Source of the DNA: UBA10365 sp041441915
GTDB lineage: Bacteria; Pseudomonadota; Alphaproteobacteria; Rhodobacterales; Rhodobacteraceae
NCBI GenBank assembly: GCA_041441915.1
Contig: JASDRS010000011.1
Span: 23,055-87,054, forward strand
DNA length: 64,000 nucleotides
Direction: 5' to 3'
Part shown: positions 49,742 to 59,059 of the stretch, piece by piece
Layout: every line of letters begins with the position of its first letter
How positions within the stretch are numbered: position 1 is the stretch's first letter
Program-made: the position numbers and the translations under genes
The notes under the pieces: model-generated
Told to the model about the DNA's origin: nothing
The model's input: only the letters and a program-made list of their open reading frames with translations
Databases searched by the model: none

Positions 49742-52402
49742 ATGGAACTTTTCTTTCTTCTTGTCCTGGTTGTTTTGATGATTTCCGCCCTGGGTTCTGG
49801 GTTTCCTGTTGCATTCGCCTTGCCCGGCGCCGCCGTTATGTCGGTTGGTCTTGCCGCGGCGACAGGCATGGTTTTAACGGGCAATCCTGACGCCTATTTT
49901 CATAGCGGTGGGCCTTATCAATGGCTTTCGGCTGGCGTGACTAATCTGCGCGGCACTTATTGGGAGGTCGAGCGTGATACGCTGATAGCTATTCCTTTGT
50001 TTATTTTCATGGGGATCATGCTGCAAAGATCAAAGATCGCCGAAGATCTTTTAATGACAATGGCCCAACTTTTTGGTCGTGTTCCGGGCGGTTTGGGTAT
50101 TTCAGTTGTGTTTGTGGGCGCAATTTTAGCGGCAACCACGGGGATTGTGGGGGCGACTGTTGTGGCGATGGGGCTGATTTCGTTGCCTGCGATGTTGCGC
50201 AACAAATACTCTCCTAGCCTTGCATCAGGCACGATCGCGGCATCAGGCACGTTAGGGCAAATTATCCCGCCTTCCATTGTTTTGATAATATTGGCCGACC
50301 AGTTATCTTCGGCTGCTGATCAGGCAGGCTCAATCCGCAAGACATTGTATAAAGATGCGACGGGCGAAATTTCGATGCCTTCGTTCTTTGATGTGACCTC
50401 GACTTCGGCGGGCGAGATGTTTCTTGGAGCTATGGTTCCCGGCTTGTTGCTTGTGGCCATTTATATGCTTTATATATTGGGTTATGCTTTTTTTAATCCT
50501 TCAAAAGCGCCATCGGTGCCCTATGAGGGTGATTACGATAAAAGATTCTGGATCAATGTATTTGCCACACTAGTGCCACCTTTGGCGCTTATCTTTATGG
50601 TGCTTGGTTCGATAATTACAGGCATTGCGACGGTAAACCAGGCAGGCGCAATTGGGGCTGCCGGTGCGATGACTATGGCTGGTTATAGGTTACACAAAGG
50701 CCATAAAAATACCTATCACCCAGTTGCTCTAGCATTAGTCTCTTTGGTAATTTTGACGTTTTGTTTGATGAATTTTGACATGAATGCTAAAAATATCAAT
50801 TCTGGCGCTGATCTGGTTGGAATTTGTCTTGGTACATTTGCCACTTTAATGCTGGTTTCGTCTTTGATTTGGAGCGGTGTGCGCGCCTTCCGTGTCGAAG
50901 ATAGCCTGCGGATGGTCATGCTTGAAACTGCAAAAACTACATCTTTGGTGTTTATAATTCTTTTGGGTGCCGCGATGCTGACCGCGGCCTTTCGCGCCTT
51001 TGGCGGAGAAGAAATCGTGCGCCACTTCTTGGTTACCTTACCGGGCGGGTTTTGGTTTCAATTCTTTGTCGTGATGATTGTCATATTTGTTCTAGGTTTC
51101 TTTCTCGATTTTATTGAGATCGCGGTTGTAGTTGTGCCAATTGTCGCTCCCATTTTACTTGCAAATCCGGAAGCGAACGTCACCGCGGTTTGGCTGGGCG
51201 TTATGATTGGTTTGAATATTCAAACCTCATTCTTGACTCCGCCTTTTGGCTTTGCGCTTTTCTATCTGCGTGGTGTAGCCCCAGCGGCTGTTCGCACGAT
51301 AGAGATTTATAGGGGCGTCGTGCCCTTTATATTTTTGCAGCTTTTGGCTTTGGCTGTTGTGGCCTATGCGCCGCCTCTAGTGAACTATTTGCCAAATCGA
51401 TCCAGCCTTTTGGCAGAATCTTCGCCGCCTCCGCGCAACCCTAAACTCCAATATTGTATGGATGCCTATAACTATGGCTATGCTAATGACTACGGCGATG
51501 ATTTGCGCGGAGCGCTTCAGCCTTTGGCATTATTCGATAGAGATGACTTTCCAAAAAAGGCAGCTTCGCTTTTACAAGATGGACTTAAGGGCGTGGACAA
51601 AACCTATGTTTTACTTGATGCGATCTATGCCGCAGAAGGTTCTATTGATGAGGCCGCTGGGGTATATCGACCTGTCCTAAACGCTGTGCGTAGAGTAGAA
51701 AAAGAGATCCGCAGGCTTGAAGGCGAAAATAAACGCGACAAAACAACCATGTCTCGCATGACGAATGCGGAATCTAATGCTGTGCGTCGCGTAGAGTTTG
51801 AGGGTTCTATAGCGGGAAATAATGCCATCATCGCTGAGTTGCGGTTGCAAATTCCAAGCGACTGGGAGACGACATTTGGCGCTTTTCACGAAATTTTGGA
51901 TCGAGAAGCAAAAGCCAGAAAAGACTATCGTCGTTCTGCTGATAGCACCTATGACGCCTTTGATGAGTTTAATGAATTTGTGAACTCGGCTGCGGATTTA
52001 GACGCACTTGCAGACCAACTTAAAGCTGTTGGGTTGAACCTTGGAACTGACACTCCGAAAGATCTGGCCAAGGAAATAAAAGATTTGGCTTCGGAATTTG
52101 GTAAAGTTACAGGCGGTGGTGATGTCAAAATGGCGTTAGACAAGTTGCGAAAAACCATGAACAAGTCGAAGATAAAACTAGATGCTGCGGAAAAAGAATA
52201 TGCAGCAGCTATGAGTGCTTATGAAATAGTTACAGCGTTTCAGGCTAGTTCTGGGGCTCAACTGCAACGGACCTTGGACGTAGTCATGCCTTTGCTTGCA
52301 GAATCAATCGGGTCTAGAAAACAAGAAAAATTGACCCGGGATCAGGCTTTGTCGATTGCCGCTTGTTCTTCGCATCATCGAGACGTGTCGCTTAACTTCT
52401 AA
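49742..52402 (+). CDS. dctM: TRAP transporter large permease (DctM) with C-terminal coiled-coil extension
   Basis: This is the translocating subunit of the TRAP importer, but its 886 residues are twice the usual 430. The transport core reaches about residue 556 and includes MGIMLQRSKIAEDLLMTMAQ, PGGLGISVVFVGAILAATTG and LGQIIPPSIVLIILADQLSS, with a long insert of membrane segments in the middle. From about residue 557 to the end there is a hydrophilic, highly charged region rich in predicted helices (RRVEKEIRRLEGENKRDKTT, KLRKTMNKSKIKLDAAEKEY), likely a coiled coil. A signalling or cell-envelope role for this tail is possible but unknown. The ribosome site is GAGG. Confidence 0.88.
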   Translation: MELFFLLVLVVLMISALGSGFPVAFALPGAAVMSVGLAAATGMVLTGNPDAYFHSGGPYQWLSAGVTNLRGTYWEVERDTLIAIPLFIFMGIMLQRSKIAEDLLMTMAQLFGRVPGGLGISVVFVGAILAATTGIVGATVVAMGLISLPAMLRNKYSPSLASGTIAASGTLGQIIPPSIVLIILADQLSSAADQAGSIRKTLYKDATGEISMPSFFDVTSTSAGEMFLGAMVPGLLLVAIYMLYILGYAFFNPSKAPSVPYEGDYDKRFWINVFATLVPPLALIFMVLGSIITGIATVNQAGAIGAAGAMTMAGYRLHKGHKNTYHPVALALVSLVILTFCLMNFDMNAKNINSGADLVGICLGTFATLMLVSSLIWSGVRAFRVEDSLRMVMLETAKTTSLVFIILLGAAMLTAAFRAFGGEEIVRHFLVTLPGGFWFQFFVVMIVIFVLGFFLDFIEIAVVVVPIVAPILLANPEANVTAVWLGVMIGLNIQTSFLTPPFGFALFYLRGVAPAAVRTIEIYRGVVPFIFLQLLALAVVAYAPPLVNYLPNRSSLLAESSPPPRNPKLQYCMDAYNYGYANDYGDDLRGALQPLALFDRDDFPKKAASLLQDGLKGVDKTYVLLDAIYAAEGSIDEAAGVYRPVLNAVRRVEKEIRRLEGENKRDKTTMSRMTNAESNAVRRVEFEGSIAGNNAIIAELRLQIPSDWETTFGAFHEILDREAKARKDYRRSADSTYDAFDEFNEFVNSAADLDALADQLKAVGLNLGTDTPKDLAKEIKDLASEFGKVTGGGDVKMALDKLRKTMNKSKIKLDAAEKEYAAAMSAYEIVTAFQASSGAQLQRTLDVVMPLLAESIGSRKQEKLTRDQALSIAACSSHHRDVSLNF

Positions 52403-52407
52403 CAATA

Positions 52408-52440
52408 GGGCGCTTTTGCAAGAAAGCGCCCCTACTTTTG
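52408..52440 (+). terminator. Terminator after dctM
   Basis: GGGCGCTTT and AAAGCGCCC form a perfect 9-bp stem with a TGCAAG loop, followed by CTACTTTTG. It starts six bases behind the dctM stop codon and closes the TRAP operon. Confidence 0.65.
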
Positions 52441-52466
52441 AGGCAGGCCCGAGATGAGAGGACAGC

Positions 52467-54053
52467 ATGCTTAACACCGCTTATGGATATCAGGGCGCCT
52501 TTACGGCGCCACATCGCTTAGCAACTTTGACTGGACAAAATATTTTGGCCAAAGGTGGAAGTGCCATTGAAGCGATGGTGGCCGCTGCGGCCACGATTGC
52601 AGTGGTTTATCCGCATATGAATGGTATTGGTGGTGACGGCTTTTGGATCATCAAACGCAAGGGCCAAGAACCCATCGCGATTGAGGCCTGCGGGCAGGCG
52701 GCAGGCGTTGCCACGCCCGAATGGTACGCCGCTCAAGGTCATCACAATATAATACCAACACGCGGCGGATTGGCTGCGCTGACAGTCCCTGGAACCATTG
52801 GTGGCTGGCAAGCGGCCTTGGGTTTAGTTGATCGGGCCCGTGCTCTCAGTCTTACCGAACTACTTGGACCCGCTATTAGTTATGCCCACAACGGAATCGC
52901 CGTGTCTGGCAATCAAGCGGCCTGCACAACGCAAAAGCTAGATAGCTTGGTCCAAGTTCCGGGCTTTGCCCAGACTTTTCTGATAGACAACCGCCCTCCT
53001 AAAGCTGGTGAGAAAATGCTGCAGGTCGCTTTGGGCGACAGCTTGGCCGATTTGGCCGAACATGGGCTCATGAGCTTTTATCAAGGGCCCATAGCTGCAC
53101 ACCATGCCGCTTATCTGGAAGCTAATGGCAGCCCCTTGCGTTTGGCGGATTTTGCGGCTTATGCGGCGCGCCTTGCAATCCCGTTACAGGTGAAAACTTC
53201 TCTTGGTCAGCTATATAACATGGCCGCGCCGACCCAAGGCGTGTCGTCACTGATGATCTTGGCACTCTTTGACCGTTTGACAGTAGAAAAGGCCGAAGGT
53301 TTCGACCATTTGCATGGTTTAATCGAGGCCACAAAACAGGCCTTCATCCAACGAAACGCTAAATTGGGTGATCCTAGGCATATGAAGGTGCAAGCCCAGG
53401 ACTGGCTTTTGGATTCAAATCTCGATCCTATGGTAGCAAAAATCAATCGTGATAAGGCTCTGGCTTGGCCCCATGTGCCGGCCAAGGGCGATACTATCTG
53501 GATGGGGGCAACCGACGCCGAAGGCACGGTTGTAAGCTTTATCCAATCGGTCTTTTGGGAATTTGGGTCGGGCCTGACATGCCCAGAGACCGGCGTATTT
53601 TTTCAAAATCGCGGGGCTGGCTTTTCGCTGGCACCTGGTCCCAATCAGTTAACGCCTGGACATTACCCTTTTCACACGCTCAATCCCGCATTGGCCGAGC
53701 TGTCTGACGGGCGCATTATTGCTTACGGCACGATGGGTGGCGAGGGCCAACCACAAACACAGGCGGCGGTCTTTAGCCGCTATGCGCAATTTGGGCAGTC
53801 ACTGCAAATGGCCGTTACAGCGCCGCGTTGGCTTTTAGGTCGCACTTGGGGCGATAATACCACCTCGCTCAAGCTTGAAGGGCGGATTGCTCCTGGTGTT
53901 GTCAAGGAGCTTTTGCGGGCGGGCCATAATATTGAAATAATTGACGATTTTTCAGATTTGGCGGGCCATGCGGGGGCAGTTGTGTTGCATCCAAATGGGT
54001 TGACCGAAGCCGCAAGTGACCCGCGATCAGATGGATGCGCATTGGCCTTTTAG
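52467..54053 (+). CDS. Gamma-glutamyltransferase family protein
   Basis: A 528-residue Ntn-type hydrolase related to gamma-glutamyltranspeptidase. The self-processing threonine is visible as Thr343 in KGDTIWMGATDAEG, giving the usual large and small subunit division. GIGGDGFWIIKRKG near residue 51 and YGTMGGEGQPQTQAAVFSRY near the C-terminus are conserved. No signal peptide is apparent, unlike periplasmic GGT, so it may act in the cytoplasm on a gamma-glutamyl or acylated amine. It lies between the TRAP operon and a DMT exporter gene 12 bases downstream. GAGAGGACAGC precedes the ATG. Confidence 0.9.
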   Translation: MLNTAYGYQGAFTAPHRLATLTGQNILAKGGSAIEAMVAAAATIAVVYPHMNGIGGDGFWIIKRKGQEPIAIEACGQAAGVATPEWYAAQGHHNIIPTRGGLAALTVPGTIGGWQAALGLVDRARALSLTELLGPAISYAHNGIAVSGNQAACTTQKLDSLVQVPGFAQTFLIDNRPPKAGEKMLQVALGDSLADLAEHGLMSFYQGPIAAHHAAYLEANGSPLRLADFAAYAARLAIPLQVKTSLGQLYNMAAPTQGVSSLMILALFDRLTVEKAEGFDHLHGLIEATKQAFIQRNAKLGDPRHMKVQAQDWLLDSNLDPMVAKINRDKALAWPHVPAKGDTIWMGATDAEGTVVSFIQSVFWEFGSGLTCPETGVFFQNRGAGFSLAPGPNQLTPGHYPFHTLNPALAELSDGRIIAYGTMGGEGQPQTQAAVFSRYAQFGQSLQMAVTAPRWLLGRTWGDNTTSLKLEGRIAPGVVKELLRAGHNIEIIDDFSDLAGHAGAVVLHPNGLTEAASDPRSDGCALAF

Positions 54054-54065
54054 GCTTTAGGAGGG

Positions 54066-54944
54066 ATGATGCGGCAACGACCGGCAATTTTTGAAGCAGC
54101 ATTTTGGATGACGGGGGCGATTGTGTCCTTTTGCTCGATGGCGGTGGCGGGCCGCGCGGTGAGCCTTGAGTTAGATACCTTTGAGCTTATGACCTTTCGC
54201 TCAATTATAGGACTGATCTTGGTGCTCATCATAGGCAAATTTGCGGGCACTTTGGTGCAGATTAATAACAAATCTTTGGGCATTCATATTTTGCGCAATG
54301 TTTCGCATTTTGCCGGTCAAAACATGTGGTTTTTTGCTGTCACGGTCATTCCCTTAGCGCAAGTGTTCGCGTTAGAGTTCACCTCTCCTCTTTGGGTGAC
54401 GCTTTTTGCGCCCCTGTTACTCGGAGAGAAGCTTACAAAAATGCGGGTCTTTGCCGCCATTATGGGTTTTGTAGGTATAGTGATTGTGGCACGCCCTGAC
54501 TCAGTGGTGATAAATATGGGTGTCATATTTGCAGCTTTGTCAGCTGTCTGCTTTGCTGGGTCAGCGTTATTTACCACGCTTTTGACGCGCAATCATACAG
54601 TTACTTGCATCTTGTTTTGGCTGACTTTTATGCAGCTTTTTTTTGGTCTCATCTGTGCGGGTTATGACGGCGACTTTTCTATGCCTTCAGTCGTCACGCT
54701 GCCTTGGCTATTCTTGATCGGCTGTTCAGGTCTATTGGCGCATTTTTGTTTGACAAAAGCCCTCTCAATTGCGCCTGCTATCGTGGTTCTTCCGATCGAC
54801 TTTATCCGATTGCCATTTATTGCTGTAATAGGCGCGCTTGTGTACCACGAAACGATAGCATTTTCGGTTTATCTAGGGGCGGTTATCATCTTTGCTGCCA
54901 ATTACGCTAATATCTGGTATGAAAGCCGCAAAATGAACGTTTAG
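54066..54944 (+). CDS. DMT-superfamily transporter (EamA)
   Basis: A 292-residue inner-membrane protein with ten hydrophobic helices in two EamA repeats; the first repeat contains FALEFTSPLWVTLFAPLLLG and the second ends with AVIGALVYHETIAFSVYLGA. Such proteins export or import metabolites such as amino acids or nucleotide-type molecules. The gene starts 12 bases after the gamma-glutamyltransferase stop. An AGGAGG sits immediately before two successive ATG codons, and the second (54069) has the better spacing. The two probably form one transcript. Substrate unknown. Confidence 0.87.
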   Translation: MMRQRPAIFEAAFWMTGAIVSFCSMAVAGRAVSLELDTFELMTFRSIIGLILVLIIGKFAGTLVQINNKSLGIHILRNVSHFAGQNMWFFAVTVIPLAQVFALEFTSPLWVTLFAPLLLGEKLTKMRVFAAIMGFVGIVIVARPDSVVINMGVIFAALSAVCFAGSALFTTLLTRNHTVTCILFWLTFMQLFFGLICAGYDGDFSMPSVVTLPWLFLIGCSGLLAHFCLTKALSIAPAIVVLPIDFIRLPFIAVIGALVYHETIAFSVYLGAVIIFAANYANIWYESRKMNV

Positions 54945-55087
54945 TGCGGGTCTAAGTTAGGCATTTCATTTAATCTTGGGTTATGGGTTATGGGTTTGGC
55001 CCAAACTATAGCTTAGTGCTCGCGATACTTGGCTTGGTTTTGTGATTTAGACGGATAACTTGTGCCTTTTGCCAAAATCCAAAAACT

Positions 55088-56380
55088 CTAACCTCGGCCC
55101 AAGCTGAATTCGGCTAGGCGGTCTTTCCAGCGGCTAAGTTGATAATGGCTTTCTGCCGCCATAAGTCCCCAGTTCCCAAAGACGGGTTTTCGCGCAATAG
55201 CGTCAAAAGCCGCAATTTCACTTGGTAATCCACACAGATGCTGCGCCAGAACTCGTCCGGCGACAAAGGCTGTGTTCATACCATGTCCGCCAAATCCAGC
55301 CAGAGCAAAGCTCCGAGCTCCAAGTTTTCCAACATACGGCAGGAAGTGGCGTGCATAGGCCATATTGCCCGACCAGGCAAAATCTATTCCAACTCCTGCA
55401 GTTTGCATCTGAGCTGCCATGTGCGGCATATGGGATTTGATGTCGAGTTGCGCCTTGCGCGCGATCTTCCCTGAGTAGAGCTCTCCGAGCGCCGAGATAC
55501 CCATCCCCCAAAGCAAACGCCCATCTGGTAAACGTCGGAAGTAATTGCCTGCGCGTCTGTCATCGCCAACGGCTAGGTAGGTTGGAATATGTTGATCCAA
55601 TATAGCTTCCATAGGTGATGTAACCGCAATAAACGTTTGAATAGGTAGTAAAATACGTGCCAAGTCTGGAACGCCGTTTCCACCGTATCCCCCTGTGGCC
55701 CAAACCGTGTTAAGGGCACGTAACCGTGCCTGCCCGTCATTCAACGTGATATTCACAAAACCTGCCTTGGGGCTAAGATTGCATGAGGCTTCGTGCCGTT
55801 CGATGATAGTCACGCCTGCGTCCATACAGTCTTGTGCCAAAAGGCGCATAAAATTTAATGGATGAAAATGAAAGCCCACAGGGTCAATGTAGCCACCACG
55901 ATACCGCGGCCCTTTGATGAAACGCTTTAGCTCTTTGGCTCCAAGCTCATGTTCAGTCTTGGCGCTCAGTGTAAGGTTAAGAATACCGGCTACCGGTGTG
56001 GCGGCCTGATAGGGTGGGCTAAAGGCGCGTGCACGCATAGCCTCACGCCCTTCATTGGCCAAATGTTCAAGCGTTTGGGCATGCAGCGGGCCGACCGCCT
56101 TTAGAATTTTATCTTCTGGCGCAGCCCAACCGCCGCTGCAAAAGCCACCATTGCGCCCTGAGGCGCCCTCACCGATGCTGCTGGTGTCGATCACAATGGT
56201 TTTAGCACCAAGTTCAGCCAAATGCAGGGCGGCCGACAGGCCCGCAAGTCCTGCTCCCATGACGGCCACGTCATAGTCGGCACTTATGGCTGACAAGTCG
56301 TGGGTTTGGGGTTCTGGTAGGGCAGTGGCCTCATACCACGTGCCGTACCATTTCACTTGGGATGCCTTAGTCTTTTGCAT
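55088..56380 (-). CDS. FAD-dependent amine/amino-acid oxidoreductase (DAO family, PuuB/DadA-like)
   Basis: A 430-residue flavoprotein with the motif YDVAVMGAGLAGLSAALHLA, then GASGRNGGFCSGGW, and the C-terminal LAGFGGHGMNTAFVAGR as in gamma-glutamylputrescine oxidase and related glycine/sarcosine oxidases. I use ATG 56380 with GCGGAA upstream; an in-frame ATG at 56410 would lie further inside the preceding permease gene. It is the last gene of a three-gene operon with an amino-acid ABC permease and binding protein, so it probably oxidises the imported amino compound. Enzymes of this type release ammonia or an amine and peroxide. Confidence 0.88.
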   Translation of the reverse strand: MQKTKASQVKWYGTWYEATALPEPQTHDLSAISADYDVAVMGAGLAGLSAALHLAELGAKTIVIDTSSIGEGASGRNGGFCSGGWAAPEDKILKAVGPLHAQTLEHLANEGREAMRARAFSPPYQAATPVAGILNLTLSAKTEHELGAKELKRFIKGPRYRGGYIDPVGFHFHPLNFMRLLAQDCMDAGVTIIERHEASCNLSPKAGFVNITLNDGQARLRALNTVWATGGYGGNGVPDLARILLPIQTFIAVTSPMEAILDQHIPTYLAVGDDRRAGNYFRRLPDGRLLWGMGISALGELYSGKIARKAQLDIKSHMPHMAAQMQTAGVGIDFAWSGNMAYARHFLPYVGKLGARSFALAGFGGHGMNTAFVAGRVLAQHLCGLPSEIAAFDAIARKPVFGNWGLMAAESHYQLSRWKDRLAEFSLGRG

Positions 56381-58064
56381 TTCCGCGCGATTTATTGACA
56401 ACCCGGTCAAGTGCCTTGATGCCTGAGGCCGCGATCAAGGTCAGCAAGACATAGACCAAGGCCGCTGAGTTGAAAGGCTCAAAGGCCAAAAAGCTTTGCG
56501 CCTGAAATTCACGCATACGCTGAGTGAGATCGCGTACCGATAGGATCGATACAAGCGACGTGTCTTTCAGCATGGCAATAAATTCATTACCCAAGGCGGG
56601 CAGAACGATTGCTATGGCTTGTGGCACGACGATAAAGCGGGCGACGTGCCATTCGCGTAGGCCCATTGTGCGCGCGGCCTCAATTTGGCCTTTGGGAATA
56701 GCTTCGATGCCGGCGCGAAAAATTTCGGCCATATAGGCAGAGTAGCCTATAGCAATAGCAATGATTCCGCGTGTCATCATCTGCAAATCTAAATAACCGT
56801 TAGACGCAGACTTCAGAGCACCTGCTAAGGGCAGGCCTACGTAAAGAATGATAACTAGCATCGGAATTCCGCGGATAGTATCAACAAAGAAGTTTGAAAA
56901 TACCACTAACGGATGGGTAGCTGTGATGATCCCAATGACGCCAAGAAGGGTGAGCATTACCCCAGCAACAAAGGCAATGGTTGCGGTGGTCTTGTCGATC
57001 GGCGGCAGATAAGTTTTTTGCCAAATCACAGTGAAATCACCCGCCAAATCGGCTGGCAACACTGCCGCAGAAATGCGCCCAGAATCTAGAGCTGCAAGCG
57101 CAGCTTCGTTGCTTTGCAAAGAGCGTACTTTGAACGGTTTTTCAGGCGCCACGTCTAGAAATTCACCAAAGCGCACAGTGTCAATGATCGAAGCAGGCGT
57201 GCCTGTAATGATCCCAATGGGGCCATCTAGGGAGCCCGCTAAAACAGCCCTGTCATGCTGTTTATTAGCAAAGAAAACTCCAATTACAATCAGCCCCACA
57301 CCTAAGGCGATGAATATCTTAATAGCCAGTTCTGAGTAATCTAGCTTTCCCAAATAGGTCCAAATAAGCCCTAAGATTGAAGCCCCCAAATAGGCAAAGA
57401 CAGCAGCGCGTAAGGTCACCATTAGTCCCACAGAGAAACCCGCATGTGCGACCATGATGATGTAAAAAGCAAAGGCGAATTGCACTAGAAAAAGAGCACA
57501 GAGTAAGAAAAAAGCCCACCCTGTGTGAAAGGCGCCAAGTGGTACCAAGGCTAATAAAGCGCTCGCGGCACTTAGACCTGCCCCATAAGTTAGCCAGCTA
57601 GAAATTTGGGTCAGAAAATAGACATCATAACCTGGCGCCAAGGTAAAAGACTGATTTACTATCACGATCCATTCAGTTGTGCGCGGATCAAAACTATTGA
57701 CCAACAAAGACAAAATATAGGGATGAACATAGCTTAAATTGGCCAAAGCCAAAAGCGCAATAGCTTGTAGTGCAAAGGCGATCAGAGCAAATTTGCGCTT
57801 TTTGCGAGAAATGCCAGGGTCTTGATCAGGCCCCGAAGTTTTAATTAGCTGTAAAGCTCCCCAAGATCCCAAGGCTGCGGTAATGGAAAAAAGCGCAAAC
57901 GATCCCAAAAGCTGAGGCGCATTATCCTCAATCCCCAAAACGGCACGCAGGGCGGCACCATAATTTCGGGCTGTGAGCAAGGCATAAATGACAAAAGGCG
58001 AAATCGAAATAAACACCAGATTACTGGCGCGCATATTTCGAAACCAATTAAACATGAGTATCAT
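56367..58064 (-). CDS. Amino-acid ABC transporter permease with large N-terminal extension
   Basis: The C-terminal 230 residues are a standard HisM/GlnP-type permease: VDTIRGIPMLVIILYVGLPL, YSAYMAEIFRAGIEAIPKGQ and the EAA loop IEAARTMGLREWHVARFIVV. The N-terminal 320 residues are unusual. They contain about eight extra membrane helices and a soluble stretch (IIDTVRFGEFLDVAPEKPFK, AALAALDSGRISAAVLPADL) that reads like part of a periplasmic binding domain. Typical permeases of the family have 220-250 residues. It follows the binding-protein gene across a strong terminator hairpin and overlaps the oxidase gene. No ATPase is encoded nearby. Confidence 0.88.
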   Translation of the reverse strand: MILMFNWFRNMRASNLVFISISPFVIYALLTARNYGAALRAVLGIEDNAPQLLGSFALFSITAALGSWGALQLIKTSGPDQDPGISRKKRKFALIAFALQAIALLALANLSYVHPYILSLLVNSFDPRTTEWIVIVNQSFTLAPGYDVYFLTQISSWLTYGAGLSAASALLALVPLGAFHTGWAFFLLCALFLVQFAFAFYIIMVAHAGFSVGLMVTLRAAVFAYLGASILGLIWTYLGKLDYSELAIKIFIALGVGLIVIGVFFANKQHDRAVLAGSLDGPIGIITGTPASIIDTVRFGEFLDVAPEKPFKVRSLQSNEAALAALDSGRISAAVLPADLAGDFTVIWQKTYLPPIDKTTATIAFVAGVMLTLLGVIGIITATHPLVVFSNFFVDTIRGIPMLVIILYVGLPLAGALKSASNGYLDLQMMTRGIIAIAIGYSAYMAEIFRAGIEAIPKGQIEAARTMGLREWHVARFIVVPQAIAIVLPALGNEFIAMLKDTSLVSILSVRDLTQRMREFQAQSFLAFEPFNSAALVYVLLTLIAASGIKALDRVVNKSRGNAKD

Positions 58065-58074
58065 TGAGTGCTTT

Positions 58075-58108
58075 CAAAAAAATGGCCAAAGGACTTTGTC
58101 CTTTGGCC
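58075..58108 (-). terminator. Strong hairpin between binding protein and permease
   Basis: On the minus strand GGCCAAAGGAC, loop AAA and GTCCTTTGGCC form a perfect 11-bp stem followed by ATTTTTTT. It lies 11 bases after the binding-protein stop and upstream of the permease start, so read-through is needed for the permease. This explains higher receptor expression. Confidence 0.82.
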
Positions 58109-58118
58109 AAAGTAGGTC

Positions 58119-58856
58119 TTATTTAGGCCACCATTTGACTACCAGTTTAGCCATAGTGCCGTCAGCCTTGATCGCAGCCAAACCGTCGTTGAAGGCATCT
58201 TGCAGGGAATCGCCTTCTTGGAAAACTAGACCCAGTGGGTCAGATGAAAGACCAGTGATTTCAACGGCCAATTCGCCAGCAAACTCTTGCTCATATGCCG
58301 CAGCAGAGGTTGAGTCGATAATCACACCGTCAACATCACCGTTGCGAACGGCTACAACAGCGTTGTTGAAGCTGTCAAACAGTTGGATATTGTCGCGTCC
58401 AACTAACTCTTCACCCAGTTGGGCGTTGGTTGTGCCGTTTTGCGACGCTAAGCGCATATCACCTGATTTGAAATCGTCGATAGTTTTTCCAGAATCAGAA
58501 ACGCGCATCAAAATACCTTGTTGAACCACAATATAGGGGTCCGAAAAGTCTACGATTTTATCGCGCTCGTCTGTAATCGAAACGCCAGATACAACCATTT
58601 CAAATTGACCATCGGCAAGGGCTGCAAAAATGCCATCCCATGCTGTGGTGACCCAATTGGCCGAGCAATTAATTTTTTCGCAAATGGCGGCAACAACATC
58701 GACGTCAAAGCCTTTAACAATACCGTCTTCTATGAATTCATGCGGTGGGTAGGTGGTGTCTGAGCCAATATTTAGTACACGTCCGCCCAAATCGGCAGCA
58801 AATGCGGGCAGGGATAACGTTGTGGCTAATACGGCGCTTAGAATGATTTTCTTCAT
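58119..58856 (-). CDS. Amino-acid ABC transporter substrate-binding protein
   Basis: A 245-residue periplasmic receptor of the HisJ/ArtJ type. The signal peptide MKKIILSAVLATTLSLPAFA is typical. The mature protein contains YPPHEFIEDGIVKGFDVDVV, AWDGIFAALADGQFEMVVSG and VSITDERDKIVDFSDPY, the classic ligand-cleft motifs for polar amino acids. It is the first gene of the operon with the permease and flavin oxidase. The ligand class is amino acid-like, though a modified amino acid or opine is equally possible. Confidence 0.92.
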   Translation of the reverse strand: MKKIILSAVLATTLSLPAFAADLGGRVLNIGSDTTYPPHEFIEDGIVKGFDVDVVAAICEKINCSANWVTTAWDGIFAALADGQFEMVVSGVSITDERDKIVDFSDPYIVVQQGILMRVSDSGKTIDDFKSGDMRLASQNGTTNAQLGEELVGRDNIQLFDSFNNAVVAVRNGDVDGVIIDSTSAAAYEQEFAGELAVEITGLSSDPLGLVFQEGDSLQDAFNDGLAAIKADGTMAKLVVKWWPK

Positions 58857-59059
58857 TTATACACTCCTGTGGGTTAGATGACTTTACAGTCATCGGTTTG
58901 AATACCTTGGTTAACGGAAGGGGTGCGGTCAAGGACCACATTAATATAATATTGATAAATAAATTTCACAGGTGATTTTCTTTGTGTTTAGCCTTGGTAG
59001 CAGAAGTGTTTAGGTATAAGAGTTTGTGATTAATAACAGCTGTTTCATAAAGGTTTGCC

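Noticed and set aside
54994..55006. GTTTGG-C-CCAAAC palindrome after the DMT transporter gene
   Set aside because: Short and between convergent genes, with no T-run; could be chance.
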